A stretch of 47,191 nucleotides of DNA, taken from contig SCTY01000036.1 in assembly GCA_004297625.1 (NCBI GenBank), positions 1 to 47,191 of the forward strand, in the 5' to 3' direction. Made by a program: the position numbers and the translations under genes. Shown one piece after another: positions 23,803 to 30,953 of the stretch. Source of the stretch: Betaproteobacteria bacterium (GTDB lineage Bacteria > Pseudomonadota > Gammaproteobacteria > Burkholderiales > SG8-39). Each line of letters opens with the position of its first letter. The first letter of the stretch is position 1. The notes under the pieces were generated by a model. It was given only the letters and a program-made list of their open reading frames with translations. It was not told where the DNA came from and did no database searches.

Positions 23803-24222
23803 TTGGAAGAGGCGTCCAAGATCATCAGCGGTGAGTTGCCAATACGCGAACCGATCGTGGACGAACTGCTTGGCTTCGCTTCTGCGGCGAGTGAGATGGA
23901 AGAAGCGAATGCCGCCGTGAAAGAGACGATGCAAATCCTCGGGGAAGCACTCTCCCCAGGTGGCGGCATCCATATCGGCGACGTTCCGAGCATGGCGCGC
24001 GATGTAGTCGCCGATCTTCAGCAAATGCGGAAAGCGTTAGAGCGGATCGAGCGATGGTTTGGCGAATTCCCTCCTACCGGCCATACGTGGAAGGACGGCT
24101 CAACCATGAGTTACGGCGCAGCCTACGGAAGCAATGGTGAGCGTGACTATATGCGCGCCGTCGCTCGTCAAGCACTGAACGCGCTGGCACCATCAGATAG
24201 TGAGAGAAAGACCGATGCCTGA
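23803..24222 (+). CDS. Hypothetical helical protein
   Basis: 139 aa if started at TTG 23803. No standard start codon exists further upstream in frame, but the frame stays open to CTG 23758, which overlaps the previous stop as CTGA and would give 154 aa; given the many NTGA overlaps in this genome the CTG deserves a look. The product is Glu/Ala-rich and helical (EEANAAVKETMQILGEAL, LQQMRKALERIERWF), with a flexible Gly/Ser part near the end. No family recognised. Confidence 0.6.
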   Translation: MEEASKIISGELPIREPIVDELLGFASAASEMEEANAAVKETMQILGEALSPGGGIHIGDVPSMARDVVADLQQMRKALERIERWFGEFPPTGHTWKDGSTMSYGAAYGSNGERDYMRAVARQALNALAPSDSERKTDA

Positions 24223-24616
24223 GCTTTACAACATGCGCGACGCCACGATGGTTGTCAGGCGCTACGCCGTGCGCATCGACCGCAAAACGAAGTGGGGCAA
24301 CCCATTCGTGATCGGCAAGCACGGCACCCGCGAAGAGGTTATCGCCAAGTACGAGGCGTGGCTTCGCTCCAAGCCGGACCTGATGCTCGCCGTGAAGCTC
24401 GAACTGGCCGGTAAGGATCTGCTCTGCTGGTGCGCACCCCTACCCTGCCACGGCGACGTTCTACTGCGCATCGCAAACGACATACCCGAAGGGCGCGGAT
24501 CGCTTCTGGCCGGCGCGCTGGAAAGCGGGAGCCCACATGCCGTAGCACGCGAAGCGAACCCAGGGAGCGCCGTCCCTGGCGGCGTGGCACCGTCTTCCAC
24601 TAGGACGAAGGCTTGA
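24215..24616 (+). CDS. DUF4326 protein with an added low-complexity tail
   Basis: 133 aa from ATG 24215. Residues 1-90 match the DUF4326 pattern as I know it: KTKWGNPFVIGKHG, a central EAWLRSKPDLM helix, and LLCWCAPLPCHGDVLLRIAN. The domain is frequent in phages, its activity unknown; the CWCAPLPCHG loop looks like a catalytic or metal site. The family usually ends near that loop, but here about 40 Gly/Ala/Ser/Pro residues follow, encoded by a stretch with a 7-bp inverted repeat (24560-24566 with 24573-24579). Confidence 0.8.
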   Translation: MPELYNMRDATMVVRRYAVRIDRKTKWGNPFVIGKHGTREEVIAKYEAWLRSKPDLMLAVKLELAGKDLLCWCAPLPCHGDVLLRIANDIPEGRGSLLAGALESGSPHAVAREANPGSAVPGGVAPSSTRTKA

Positions 24617-25350
24617 ACGTCATCAGCTCCAGCGCAGGCAACGACTCGGCAGCGCTCATCCAATGGGCGCATGAAACGAGCTTGCCCAACGTGACAGTGG
24701 CCTACATCAACACTGGATGGGGGTCTAGGAAGTGGCCTGCCCGCGTGGACCGCGTAGAGGCGCTGGCGCTGTCCTACGGCTTCAAGGCGGTGCGGATTAA
24801 CAGCAAGGGCATGGAGCAGCTTGTACGCGAGCGCAAAGGCTTCCCCGGCAACGGGATGCAGTTCTGCACTACAGAGCTGAAGATCCTGCCGTTTCTTGAG
24901 TGGATAGACGGTGTTGACCCAGCAGGCTTGGCCACCGTTGTGGTGGGCAAGCGGCGGGCCGAATCGGTCGCTAGGCGCGAAACCCCGGAGTTCATCGCGT
25001 CGAGCGAGATTCATGGCGGGCGGCGGCTGTGGCATCCCCTCTACCGGCACACCGACGAGCAGCGCAACGAGCTTCTAAAGCGCGCTGGGATCGAGGTCCT
25101 GCCCCACCGCAGCCGAGAGTGCCATCCCTGCGTGAACGCGAACAGGGGAGATTTCCTGAGCCTCACGCCAGGCGAGATCGAACGGGTCAACGATTTAGAA
25201 GTAGCCATCGGCAAGCCCATGTTCCGGCCAAAGCGGTTTAGCGCCCTTGGCATCTACGGCGTGATCCAGTGGGCCGAAAAGGGGCGCGATCGTGGCGACA
25301 TTGACGAGGAGATAGCTGAATGCGCGTCCCTGTTCGGCTGCGGCGTATGA
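24613..25350 (+). CDS. PAPS-reductase-family enzyme (N-type ATP pyrophosphatase fold)
   Basis: 245 aa starting at TTG 24613 (TTGA overlap). It opens with the PP-loop SSSAGNDSAALIQWA that binds ATP or an adenylated sulfur compound, and has a Cys in QFCTTELKILPF and a pair in ECHPCVNANRGD near the C-terminus. These features place it in the PAPS reductase / DndC-like superfamily. Phage members may act on nucleotides, tRNA or DNA sulfur chemistry rather than sulfate. Its place between DUF4326 and a C5 methyltransferase suggests a nucleic-acid modification role, but no substrate can be read from sequence. Confidence 0.8.
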   Translation: MNVISSSAGNDSAALIQWAHETSLPNVTVAYINTGWGSRKWPARVDRVEALALSYGFKAVRINSKGMEQLVRERKGFPGNGMQFCTTELKILPFLEWIDGVDPAGLATVVVGKRRAESVARRETPEFIASSEIHGGRRLWHPLYRHTDEQRNELLKRAGIEVLPHRSRECHPCVNANRGDFLSLTPGEIERVNDLEVAIGKPMFRPKRFSALGIYGVIQWAEKGRDRGDIDEEIAECASLFGCGV

Positions 25351-25508
25351 CCATGATTTGCGCGAAGTGCCGCCGCACGTACAACAGCGACCAAGATTAC
25401 TGCGACGTGTGCTCGTGCCCGCCCGAGGGAATCTGGCAGATGCTTCGCCCGATTGAGGACGTGCCGGCACCTTTGACCGACGACATAGAGGAGAAAGGTT
25501 CTGCGTGA
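25347..25508 (+). CDS. 53-aa zinc-ribbon protein
   Basis: ATG 25347 overlaps the previous stop (ATGA). CAKCRRTYNSDQDYCDVCSC gives two CxxC pairs spaced for one zinc, followed by a helical acidic tail (MLRPIEDVPAPLTDDIEEKG). The end of this gene contains the ribosome site and start of the C5 methyltransferase. Confidence 0.7.
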   Translation: MTMICAKCRRTYNSDQDYCDVCSCPPEGIWQMLRPIEDVPAPLTDDIEEKGSA

Positions 25509-26445
25509 GCTGGCTCTTTTCGCGGGCGCTGGTGGAGGCATCCTTGGAGGGACGATCCTCGGGTGGCGAACCGTGTGCGCCGTTGAACTTGATGCCTACG
25601 CAGCGACCGTTCTTGTGCAGCGACAAAACGATGGACTTCTCCCCGCCTTCCCCGTTTGGTCAGACATTGAGACTTTTGACGGCCGACCGTGGCGCGGCCG
25701 TGTTGATGTCGTTTCTGGCGGCTTTCCATGCCAAGACATCAGCGCAGCCGGTAGAGGCGCCGGAATCGAAGGCAAGCGATCCGGCCTGTGGGTGGAAATG
25801 GCCCGCGTCATACGCGAAGTACGACCCCGCTTCGCGTTCGTGGAAAACTCGCCAGTCCTCACTACTCGGGGGCTTGGCCGAGTTCTCGGAGACTTGGCCG
25901 CGATGGGGTTCGATGCTCGATGGGGAGTGTTCGGCGCTTGCCACGCCGGCGCTCCGCACGAACGAGAGCGGATCTGGATTGTGGCCGACGATTCGCAGTA
26001 CAGATGCGGACCGCGGCGGTCGCGGGGATTTGATTCAGGCGGTGCGCGGGAACCCGAATACGCACTACAAGACGTGGCCGACTCCACACGGTTTCAGCAA
26101 GGACGGTCGGAGCAACGGCCCGAGTGGGAACGAGCTGGGGCGAGCAGTGAACAAGAGCTTTCCTACGCCTGTATCGACGAGCGCGACGGGCGGGAGGAAG
26201 GGGCTGGACGGCGGAGCGCACGCCAGGCAGAGGATGGTAGAGGAGCATGGCGAGGAAGCCATGCGCGAACTGATTGGTGGCTCGCTGAACCCGACGTGGG
26301 TCGAGTGGCTGATGGGGTGGCCGATCGAGTGGACCGCCTTAAAGCCATTGGAAACGGCCAAGTTCCGGCAGTGGCTGCGCTCGCATGGCGCACGCTGACG
26401 CAAGATTGGTTCAATGGAGATGCGGAGATACCAGGACGTGGCTGA
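25501..26445 (+). CDS. C5 cytosine DNA methyltransferase, probable CTG start
   Basis: Transfers methyl from SAM to cytosine C5 in phage DNA. If started at CTG 25501 it is 314 aa and begins LRELALFAGAGGG, the complete motif I that binds SAM; a GAGGAG site lies 7 bases before. The first standard start in frame, GTG 25573, would delete motif I. Other motifs: catalytic GGFPCQDIS (about 73-81), FVENSPVL (VI, about 112-119), APHERERIWIVA (VIII), and motif X RLKAIGNGQVPAVAA near 280. All core motifs are present, so the enzyme looks functional. The region between VIII and X is Arg/Glu/Ser-rich, shaped by a second coding frame on the same DNA. Confidence 0.85.
   Translation: MRELALFAGAGGGILGGTILGWRTVCAVELDAYAATVLVQRQNDGLLPAFPVWSDIETFDGRPWRGRVDVVSGGFPCQDISAAGRGAGIEGKRSGLWVEMARVIREVRPRFAFVENSPVLTTRGLGRVLGDLAAMGFDARWGVFGACHAGAPHERERIWIVADDSQYRCGPRRSRGFDSGGAREPEYALQDVADSTRFQQGRSEQRPEWERAGASSEQELSYACIDERDGREEGAGRRSARQAEDGRGAWRGSHARTDWWLAEPDVGRVADGVADRVDRLKAIGNGQVPAVAALAWRTLTQDWFNGDAEIPGRG
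25505..26398 (+). CDS. Alternative-frame protein overlapping the C5 methyltransferase
   Basis: 297 aa from GTG 25505, in the +1 frame relative to the methyltransferase and almost wholly inside it. It has its own strong sequence landmarks: RLLTADRGAAVLMSFLAAF, SYAKYDPASRSWKTRQSSLL, FSETWPRWGSMLDGEC, repeated LWPT/TWPTP/SFPTP units, and the ending GGSLNPTWVEWLMGWP. I recall this combination as a widespread phage protein family, often labelled methyltransferase only because of its gene overlap. The frame is open for the full length and rich in Trp, which is improbable by chance. Function unknown; a partner or antagonist of the methyltransferase is one idea. Confidence 0.7.
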   Translation: MSWLFSRALVEASLEGRSSGGEPCAPLNLMPTQRPFLCSDKTMDFSPPSPFGQTLRLLTADRGAAVLMSFLAAFHAKTSAQPVEAPESKASDPACGWKWPASYAKYDPASRSWKTRQSSLLGGLAEFSETWPRWGSMLDGECSALATPALRTNESGSGLWPTIRSTDADRGGRGDLIQAVRGNPNTHYKTWPTPHGFSKDGRSNGPSGNELGRAVNKSFPTPVSTSATGGRKGLDGGAHARQRMVEEHGEEAMRELIGGSLNPTWVEWLMGWPIEWTALKPLETAKFRQWLRSHGAR

Positions 26446-27364
26446 ATCGACCGCCATCGCCTGGACCGATGCCACGTTCAACCCGTGGATCGGCTGCACG
26501 AAGATCTCCCCCGGTTGCGATCATTGCTACGCCGAGGCGCTGGACAAGCGCCACCGCTGGCAGGGCGCGTCGCACTGGGGTGTCGGTGCGCCGAGGATGC
26601 GTACCAGCGCGGCGAACTGGCGCAAGCCGCTCACGTGGCAGAAACACGCCGAGAATGGCCTGCTGCCAGACGGCAAGACGCCGCGCCACGGGCGCCGGCC
26701 GCGGGTGTTCTGCGCATCGCTTGCCGATGTGTTCGATAACCAAGCGCCAGACGAGTGGCGCCGGGACCTATGGGACCTGATTGAGCTCACGCCCGGCTTA
26801 GACTGGCTGCTGCTCACGAAGCGCATCGGCAACGCCGTGCGCATGCTGCGCACGCACGACTGGGCCGCCTCGACGCGATGGAACGTTTGGCTCGGCGCGA
26901 CAATCGTCAACCAGGAAGAGGCGGACCGCGACATCCCGAAGCTGATCGCCACGCCAGCCCGCGTGCGATTCGTGTCCTACGAGCCGGCGCTCGGCCCCGT
27001 GGACTGGACGCGGTTCAAGGGGATCGACTGGCTCATCATCGGTGGCGAGAGCACGCAGGGCGCAAAGGCGCGGGAGTTCCCGGTGTACCTCGCACGGAAC
27101 AGCCTGCGCGCCGCCCGTCGGATCGGCGCCGCGCCTTTTATCAAGCAACTCGGATCCAATGTCATCGATCGCAATGACGCAGGCTTCGAAGGCGACGGCG
27201 ACGACTACTGGCCCGCGGGCACGGCCGACAAGGTCGAGCACAACCCGAGCGGCTACCTCGAGGAGCACCAGGGCGCGCCGGTGCGCGTGCACCTGCATGA
27301 TCGCGCCGGTGCTGATCCGGCAGAGTGGCCCGAGCGACTGCGCGTGCGGGAATTCCCGGTCTGA
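26414..27364 (+). CDS. Gp37/Gp68-type protein (DUF5131)
   Basis: 316 aa if started at ATG 26414, which overlaps the methyltransferase end; GTG 26438 just before AESTAIAWTDATFNPW is possible and fits homologues as I recall them. CTKISPGCDHCYAEAL near residue 30-45 supplies three cysteines in a CxxxxxGCxxC arrangement similar to radical-SAM or metal sites. Further conserved-looking pieces: RVFCASLADVFDN, DWLLLTKRIGN, WLGATIVNQEEADRDIP, WLIIGGES. The family is common in phages and mobile elements; its reaction is not established. Confidence 0.85.
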   Translation: MEMRRYQDVAESTAIAWTDATFNPWIGCTKISPGCDHCYAEALDKRHRWQGASHWGVGAPRMRTSAANWRKPLTWQKHAENGLLPDGKTPRHGRRPRVFCASLADVFDNQAPDEWRRDLWDLIELTPGLDWLLLTKRIGNAVRMLRTHDWAASTRWNVWLGATIVNQEEADRDIPKLIATPARVRFVSYEPALGPVDWTRFKGIDWLIIGGESTQGAKAREFPVYLARNSLRAARRIGAAPFIKQLGSNVIDRNDAGFEGDGDDYWPAGTADKVEHNPSGYLEEHQGAPVRVHLHDRAGADPAEWPERLRVREFPV

Positions 27365-27627
27365 TGGGCTGCAACCACGTCAAGGTCCCGGGCGGCGGCT
27401 TCGCGATCGTCTGCGGCCGAGGCCGTCCGACGCCGAGATGCCGCTGGTGCGTGAGCAGGCCGGGCAAGTTTCAGTGCGACTGGAAGATCGGCCCCGGCAA
27501 GACCTGCGACAAGCACATCTGCCCCGAGCACGCTCAGGAGGTCGCGCCGAACAAGCACCTTTGCCCTGAGCACCAGAAAGCCTACGCGGCCTGGTTGACC
27601 GATCGGCAACCAAAGGAAGCCCCATGA
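27364..27627 (+). CDS. Small multi-cysteine zinc protein
   Basis: 87 aa from ATG 27364, whose first base is the last base of the previous stop (TGATG). Nine Cys and several His are placed as CNH, CRWCVS, CDWKIGPGKTCDKHICPEH and CPEHQK, a double zinc-finger layout. Likely protein- or nucleic-acid-binding. Related zinc proteins follow directly. Confidence 0.7.
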   Translation: MGCNHVKVPGGGFAIVCGRGRPTPRCRWCVSRPGKFQCDWKIGPGKTCDKHICPEHAQEVAPNKHLCPEHQKAYAAWLTDRQPKEAP

Positions 27628-27953
27628 GTACCGCGCCAATGCATTGTGACGGCCAAGGCGCCGCGCAGCCGGGTCAACGGGCCTGCGACGTGTGTGGAAC
27701 GTTCTTCACGCCCAAGCGGTCCTGGCAGCGCTTCCACAGCGACGAATGCCGCAATGCCTTCCACGCCGCCGAGGCCCGCAAGGCGGCCATCCGGGAGGCG
27801 GCGCCCGATCTGTTCGAGGCGCTGCTCGCCGCGCGCGCCGCCATGCGCGGCACGGACCTCGAGCACGTCTGGATCAACTACCCGGAGGAGCCGGCGCTTG
27901 AGCTGGGCACCAAGATCGACCAGGCGCTCGCAAAGGCGGGGCACAAGCCTTGA
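27624..27953 (+). CDS. Zinc-finger protein with MYM/FCS-like motif
   Basis: 109 aa, ATGA-coupled. The N-terminal half has CDVCGTFFTPKRSWQRFHSD followed by ECRNAFHA: a treble-clef type C2-H/C finger seen in small phage proteins. The C-terminal half is helical and acidic. It belongs to a run of three small zinc proteins before the integrase; role unknown. Confidence 0.7.
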   Translation: MSTAPMHCDGQGAAQPGQRACDVCGTFFTPKRSWQRFHSDECRNAFHAAEARKAAIREAAPDLFEALLAARAAMRGTDLEHVWINYPEEPALELGTKIDQALAKAGHKP

Positions 27954-28138
27954 ACTGCCCGGTCTGCCGGCAGGAGACCATCGTGCTGCGCAAGGACGGC
28001 GCCGAGCGCCGGCGCGAGTGTACGGCCTGCCACCATCGGTTCGTCACCGTCGAAGTCCCCAAGGATGAGCAGTTGCGCCAGCAGGAGGCGGTGCAGACCG
28101 TGATCGAGGCGGCCGAGAAGCTGAAGGCGGCGGCGTAG
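27950..28138 (+). CDS. NrdR-like zinc-ribbon protein
   Basis: 62 aa starting at TTG (TTGA overlap). CPVCRQETIVLRKDGAERRR followed by ECTACHHRFVTVE copies the N-terminal zinc ribbon of the ribonucleotide-reductase repressor NrdR, including the TIVLRKDGxxRRRxCxxC..RFxTxE signature, but the ATP-cone domain is missing and replaced by a short helix. It may bind DNA and act as a regulator of the integrase region or of host nrd boxes (inference). Confidence 0.75.
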   Translation: MNCPVCRQETIVLRKDGAERRRECTACHHRFVTVEVPKDEQLRQQEAVQTVIEAAEKLKAAA

Positions 28139-28143
28139 AATCC

Positions 28144-29283
28144 ATGCGCGTGGGGAGGAAGCGCACCAAAGACCAGCAGCTGCCGCTCGGCGTGCGCCCG
28201 ATTGGCAAGCGTCTGTTCTGGCAGCCGCCCACCGCCCGCGAGCGCGCTGAGCGCAAGAAAAACGGCCTGCCGGCTTCCGTTCCCCTCGGACCCATCGTGC
28301 GCGTGCGCGGCCGAATCGAGCTCACCAAGGCGCAGCGCCTCAAGTGGGCCGAGATCTCCGGCTTCCGCGACGCCGAAAGCGCGGGCACCGTCGGCGAGCT
28401 GCTCACCCTCTTCTATGCCGGCCCGGTGCTCACCGCGCGCAACGGCAAGCCACGCTCCGCGAACACGGTCCAGCAGTACCGCTGGCGCGAGGCGGCGCTG
28501 CGCAAGCGCTTCGGATCATCCAAGTACGGCAGGACCGAGGCCGATGTCGCGCGCGGCAACGGGCTCGGCGCCGGCCTGATTCAGCAGTTCATCAGCGAGA
28601 GCGGATCGCTCGGCCGCGCCTACCTCGCCATCCTCGACCATGCGTTCGACTGCGGCATCCTCGCAAACCTCACGACGTACAACCCATGCGACAAAGTCAT
28701 CGCGCCGGCCGGTAACGCCCGCACGCGCGAGCCGCTGGAATGGGAACTTGAATGCCTGGCGGTGCTCGCGACGCCCGTGATCGAGCTGATCCTGGATTGC
28801 AAGGCGATCAGCGGCTATCGAATCTCGGAAGTGCTGCGCGTGCATCGGCGCGACATGAACGCCGAGGGCATCCGCTTCAAGGTGAAGGGCGGGAAGTGGG
28901 AAACGCTGCTTTGGTCGCCTGGACTGCGCGACCTCGTCGAGCGCGCGGAAGCGCTGCCGACCGCCAGCCGATTTCCGGCATCGCCGCTCTTCCCGCACAG
29001 CCGCGGAAAGGCCTACAGCTACGCCGGCTGGCACAGCGCCTGGCGTGACGTGAAGGATAGGACCAACGCCGCGCTCGCCGCGGGCGGCATCATGGATCCC
29101 GACACGCTCGCGATAGCGCCCGGCCTATCGATCGAGGATCTGCATGTGCACGACGTGCGCTCGAAGGTGCACGACGACGCCGAGGCGATGGGGCGAGAGG
29201 GCCACGAGCAGCTCGGCAATACCGAGCGCGTCGCCGATAAGCATTACGCCAGGAGAGAGAAGAGGCGCACGCCGCTGCGGTAG
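28144..29283 (+). CDS. int: Tyrosine site-specific integrase
   Basis: Catalyses recombination between phage attP and host attB. 379 aa. An N-terminal region (to about 80) is basic and probably binds arm-type sites; a core-binding domain follows (VGELLTLFYAGPVL, TVQQYRWREAALRKRFG). The catalytic domain has the first Arg in ISGYRISEVL (about 225), H-x-x-R in HVHDVRSKV (about 335-338) and the nucleophile Tyr in ADKHYARR (about 368). Last gene of the rightward unit, expressed from PR and next to the probable attP. It carries the pattern of prophage integrases and confirms a temperate lifestyle. Confidence 0.93.
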   Translation: MRVGRKRTKDQQLPLGVRPIGKRLFWQPPTARERAERKKNGLPASVPLGPIVRVRGRIELTKAQRLKWAEISGFRDAESAGTVGELLTLFYAGPVLTARNGKPRSANTVQQYRWREAALRKRFGSSKYGRTEADVARGNGLGAGLIQQFISESGSLGRAYLAILDHAFDCGILANLTTYNPCDKVIAPAGNARTREPLEWELECLAVLATPVIELILDCKAISGYRISEVLRVHRRDMNAEGIRFKVKGGKWETLLWSPGLRDLVERAEALPTASRFPASPLFPHSRGKAYSYAGWHSAWRDVKDRTNAALAAGGIMDPDTLAIAPGLSIEDLHVHDVRSKVHDDAEAMGREGHEQLGNTERVADKHYARREKRRTPLR

Positions 29284-29466
29284 GAATTGTGAAAGAAATC
29301 CGGGGATGTGAAATTTGCCCGCCCAAGCCCCGAAGAATCAAGCATCTACATCCGCATCGATTACACGCTGTTAACCCCGCCGCCACTATGAAACTGTCGT
29401 TTTTCTTTCACAATTCCAGCCTGTTTTAGGGCCGCCATTTGCTAGGGGCAGCACCGAATTGTGAAA
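29283..29466. other. Probable attP region between integrase and envelope cassette
   Basis: A 183-bp non-coding gap between convergent genes. It holds a perfect 16-bp inverted repeat (GGAATTGTGAAAGAAA at 29283-29298; reverse complement at 29402-29417), a further direct copy of GAATTGTGAAA at 29456-29466, and a TGTGAAA box at 29307-29313. In all, four TGTGAAA boxes: three forward, one reverse. Such repeats beside int are typical arm-type binding sites. The core crossover sequence itself cannot be told without the host site. No tRNA-like end is visible. Confidence 0.6.
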
Positions 29467-30141
29467 TCAATACGGGATATACGGCGACTTCGAGAACTTC
29501 GCGAAGTGCAGCTGGCCCATCTCCATGAAAAGGTGGTTCACGCCCATCTCGCGCGCGTAGCCAGCAATTTGCTCGCCGGTGTAGAAGTAGAGCGGGCAGT
29601 CGAGACCTTGCAGCCTGTAGCGCATCACACGCAACCAGGCGCGCAGCGTGCCGGCGCGAGGGAATGACGCAATGATGAGCTTCGGCTCGAGCAGCAGGAG
29701 CCTCTTCAGCATCGGCAGCGGGTCGGAGATGTAGTCGAGCACGCCGAGGATCGCGACGGCATCGTAGCGCTCGCCCGGGCGCACCACGCGCGAGCCATCG
29801 GCAACGACATCGTCCTGCAGAAATGTGCATCGGTCGGCCACGCCGGCGGCCTCGGCAAAGTGCCTCGCCTGGTCAAGCATGCCGGCTGAAAAATCGACGC
29901 CGACGACGGTGTGCCCAGAGCGCGCGAGCGGAATGCAAAGCCGCCCGGTGCCGCTTCCGACATCGAGCACCCGCTGGTGTTCGCCCAGCTTGTTCACGAG
30001 CTCGACGGTCATGTCAACCCGCTCATAAATGTCCCTGCGCAGCCACCGATCAAGGAAGCTGCGCTTTGCATAGATCGCGTCGAAGTCGCCGACCATGCTG
30101 TCCCAGTAGCCTGCGGAGGATTGCTTCACGTAGTCGTTCAA
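29467..30141 (-). CDS. SAM-dependent methyltransferase of the envelope cassette
   Basis: 224 aa from TTG 30141, which forms TTGA with the deacetylase stop. Class I methyltransferase fold: VLDVGSGTGRLCIPLA (SAM-binding motif I, about residues 58-73), VVGVDFSAGMLDQARHFA (motif II), then DDVVADGS and YDAVAILGVLDYISD. The C-terminal part resembles the small-molecule or sugar methylases rather than DNA methylases. Co-expressed with a glycosyltransferase and a polysaccharide deacetylase, so the acceptor is probably a host surface glycan (inference). Confidence 0.85.
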   Translation of the reverse strand: MNDYVKQSSAGYWDSMVGDFDAIYAKRSFLDRWLRRDIYERVDMTVELVNKLGEHQRVLDVGSGTGRLCIPLARSGHTVVGVDFSAGMLDQARHFAEAAGVADRCTFLQDDVVADGSRVVRPGERYDAVAILGVLDYISDPLPMLKRLLLLEPKLIIASFPRAGTLRAWLRVMRYRLQGLDCPLYFYTGEQIAGYAREMGVNHLFMEMGQLHFAKFSKSPYIPY

Positions 30142-30953
30142 ATGCCTAGTACCTCCCGTGCTGGGCCGAAGCGGAAATCGCGGCAGAGTGCCTCGAGCCG
30201 CGCCTCGGTCTTGTTGAGATTCACGCGGTGCCTCACCCGATTGCCCAGATCAGCGTTTATCACCGGCTGCTCGGGATCGAGCTCCCACGGGTGGATGTAG
30301 ACCATCGCCGGGCGCCCGTCGGCGTTCATGGCCGCGATCGCATGCTTGGTGACGGCGTATGGATAAAGGCGCAGGTAGCCGCCGCCGGCGACGGGCAAGA
30401 TCTTGCCCAGCACGCTGACCGTGCTCATGGGGAATTCCAACATCCCGCCGCACACCTTGTACGGCCTGGTCGGCGCGCCGTCGATGCCGTAGCGCTCGCG
30501 CTTGAACGGGAAGATGCTCGAGTCGTAGCGAAAGCCGAGGCCGTTGAGCACCTCGAGCGCCCACAGCGAGTCGTGCCGGATGGAAAACGACGGCGCCCGG
30601 TGGCCGAGGATCGGACCGTCGTAGCTCTTCCTCACCGCTTCGATCGCGCGTCGAAGATCCGCCTCGAAGGCCTCGGGAGTCTGCTCGTAGATGAGGCGGT
30701 GCTCGTAGCCGTGGATGCCGATCTCGTGGCCGCGGCGTGCCACCTCGCGCACCGCTTCCGGGTAGCGTTCGGCGATCCAGCCCAGAAAAAAGAACGTCGC
30801 GCGCACCTCGTGCCGCTCGAGCGTTTCGAGGATCTTCGCCAGGCCGATCTGAAAGCGCGGCTCGAATTTTTCCCAGTCGGCACGGCTCACGACGCGCTCG
30901 AAGCCCGTCACCTGAAAATAGTCCTCGACGTCGAACGAGAGCGCGTTCAGCAC
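30138..30953 (-). CDS. XrtA/PEP-CTERM-type polysaccharide deacetylase
   Basis: Removes N-acetyl groups from an exopolysaccharide. 271 aa from GTG 30953, one base overlap with the GT2 stop. NodB-fold motifs: LSFDVEDYF (catalytic Asp, residues 5-13), H-x3-H at 81-85 (GIHGYEHRLIY), LGHRAPSFSI near 116-124, and VYIHPWELD near 214. The SFDVEDYFQ opening and the C-terminal block are those of the deacetylases encoded with the exosortase XrtA system, which sit in capsule/EPS operons of betaproteobacteria. Finding one in a phage suggests capture from a host and a role in altering the host surface. Confidence 0.88.
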   Translation of the reverse strand: MLNALSFDVEDYFQVTGFERVVSRADWEKFEPRFQIGLAKILETLERHEVRATFFFLGWIAERYPEAVREVARRGHEIGIHGYEHRLIYEQTPEAFEADLRRAIEAVRKSYDGPILGHRAPSFSIRHDSLWALEVLNGLGFRYDSSIFPFKRERYGIDGAPTRPYKVCGGMLEFPMSTVSVLGKILPVAGGGYLRLYPYAVTKHAIAAMNADGRPAMVYIHPWELDPEQPVINADLGNRVRHRVNLNKTEARLEALCRDFRFGPAREVLGI

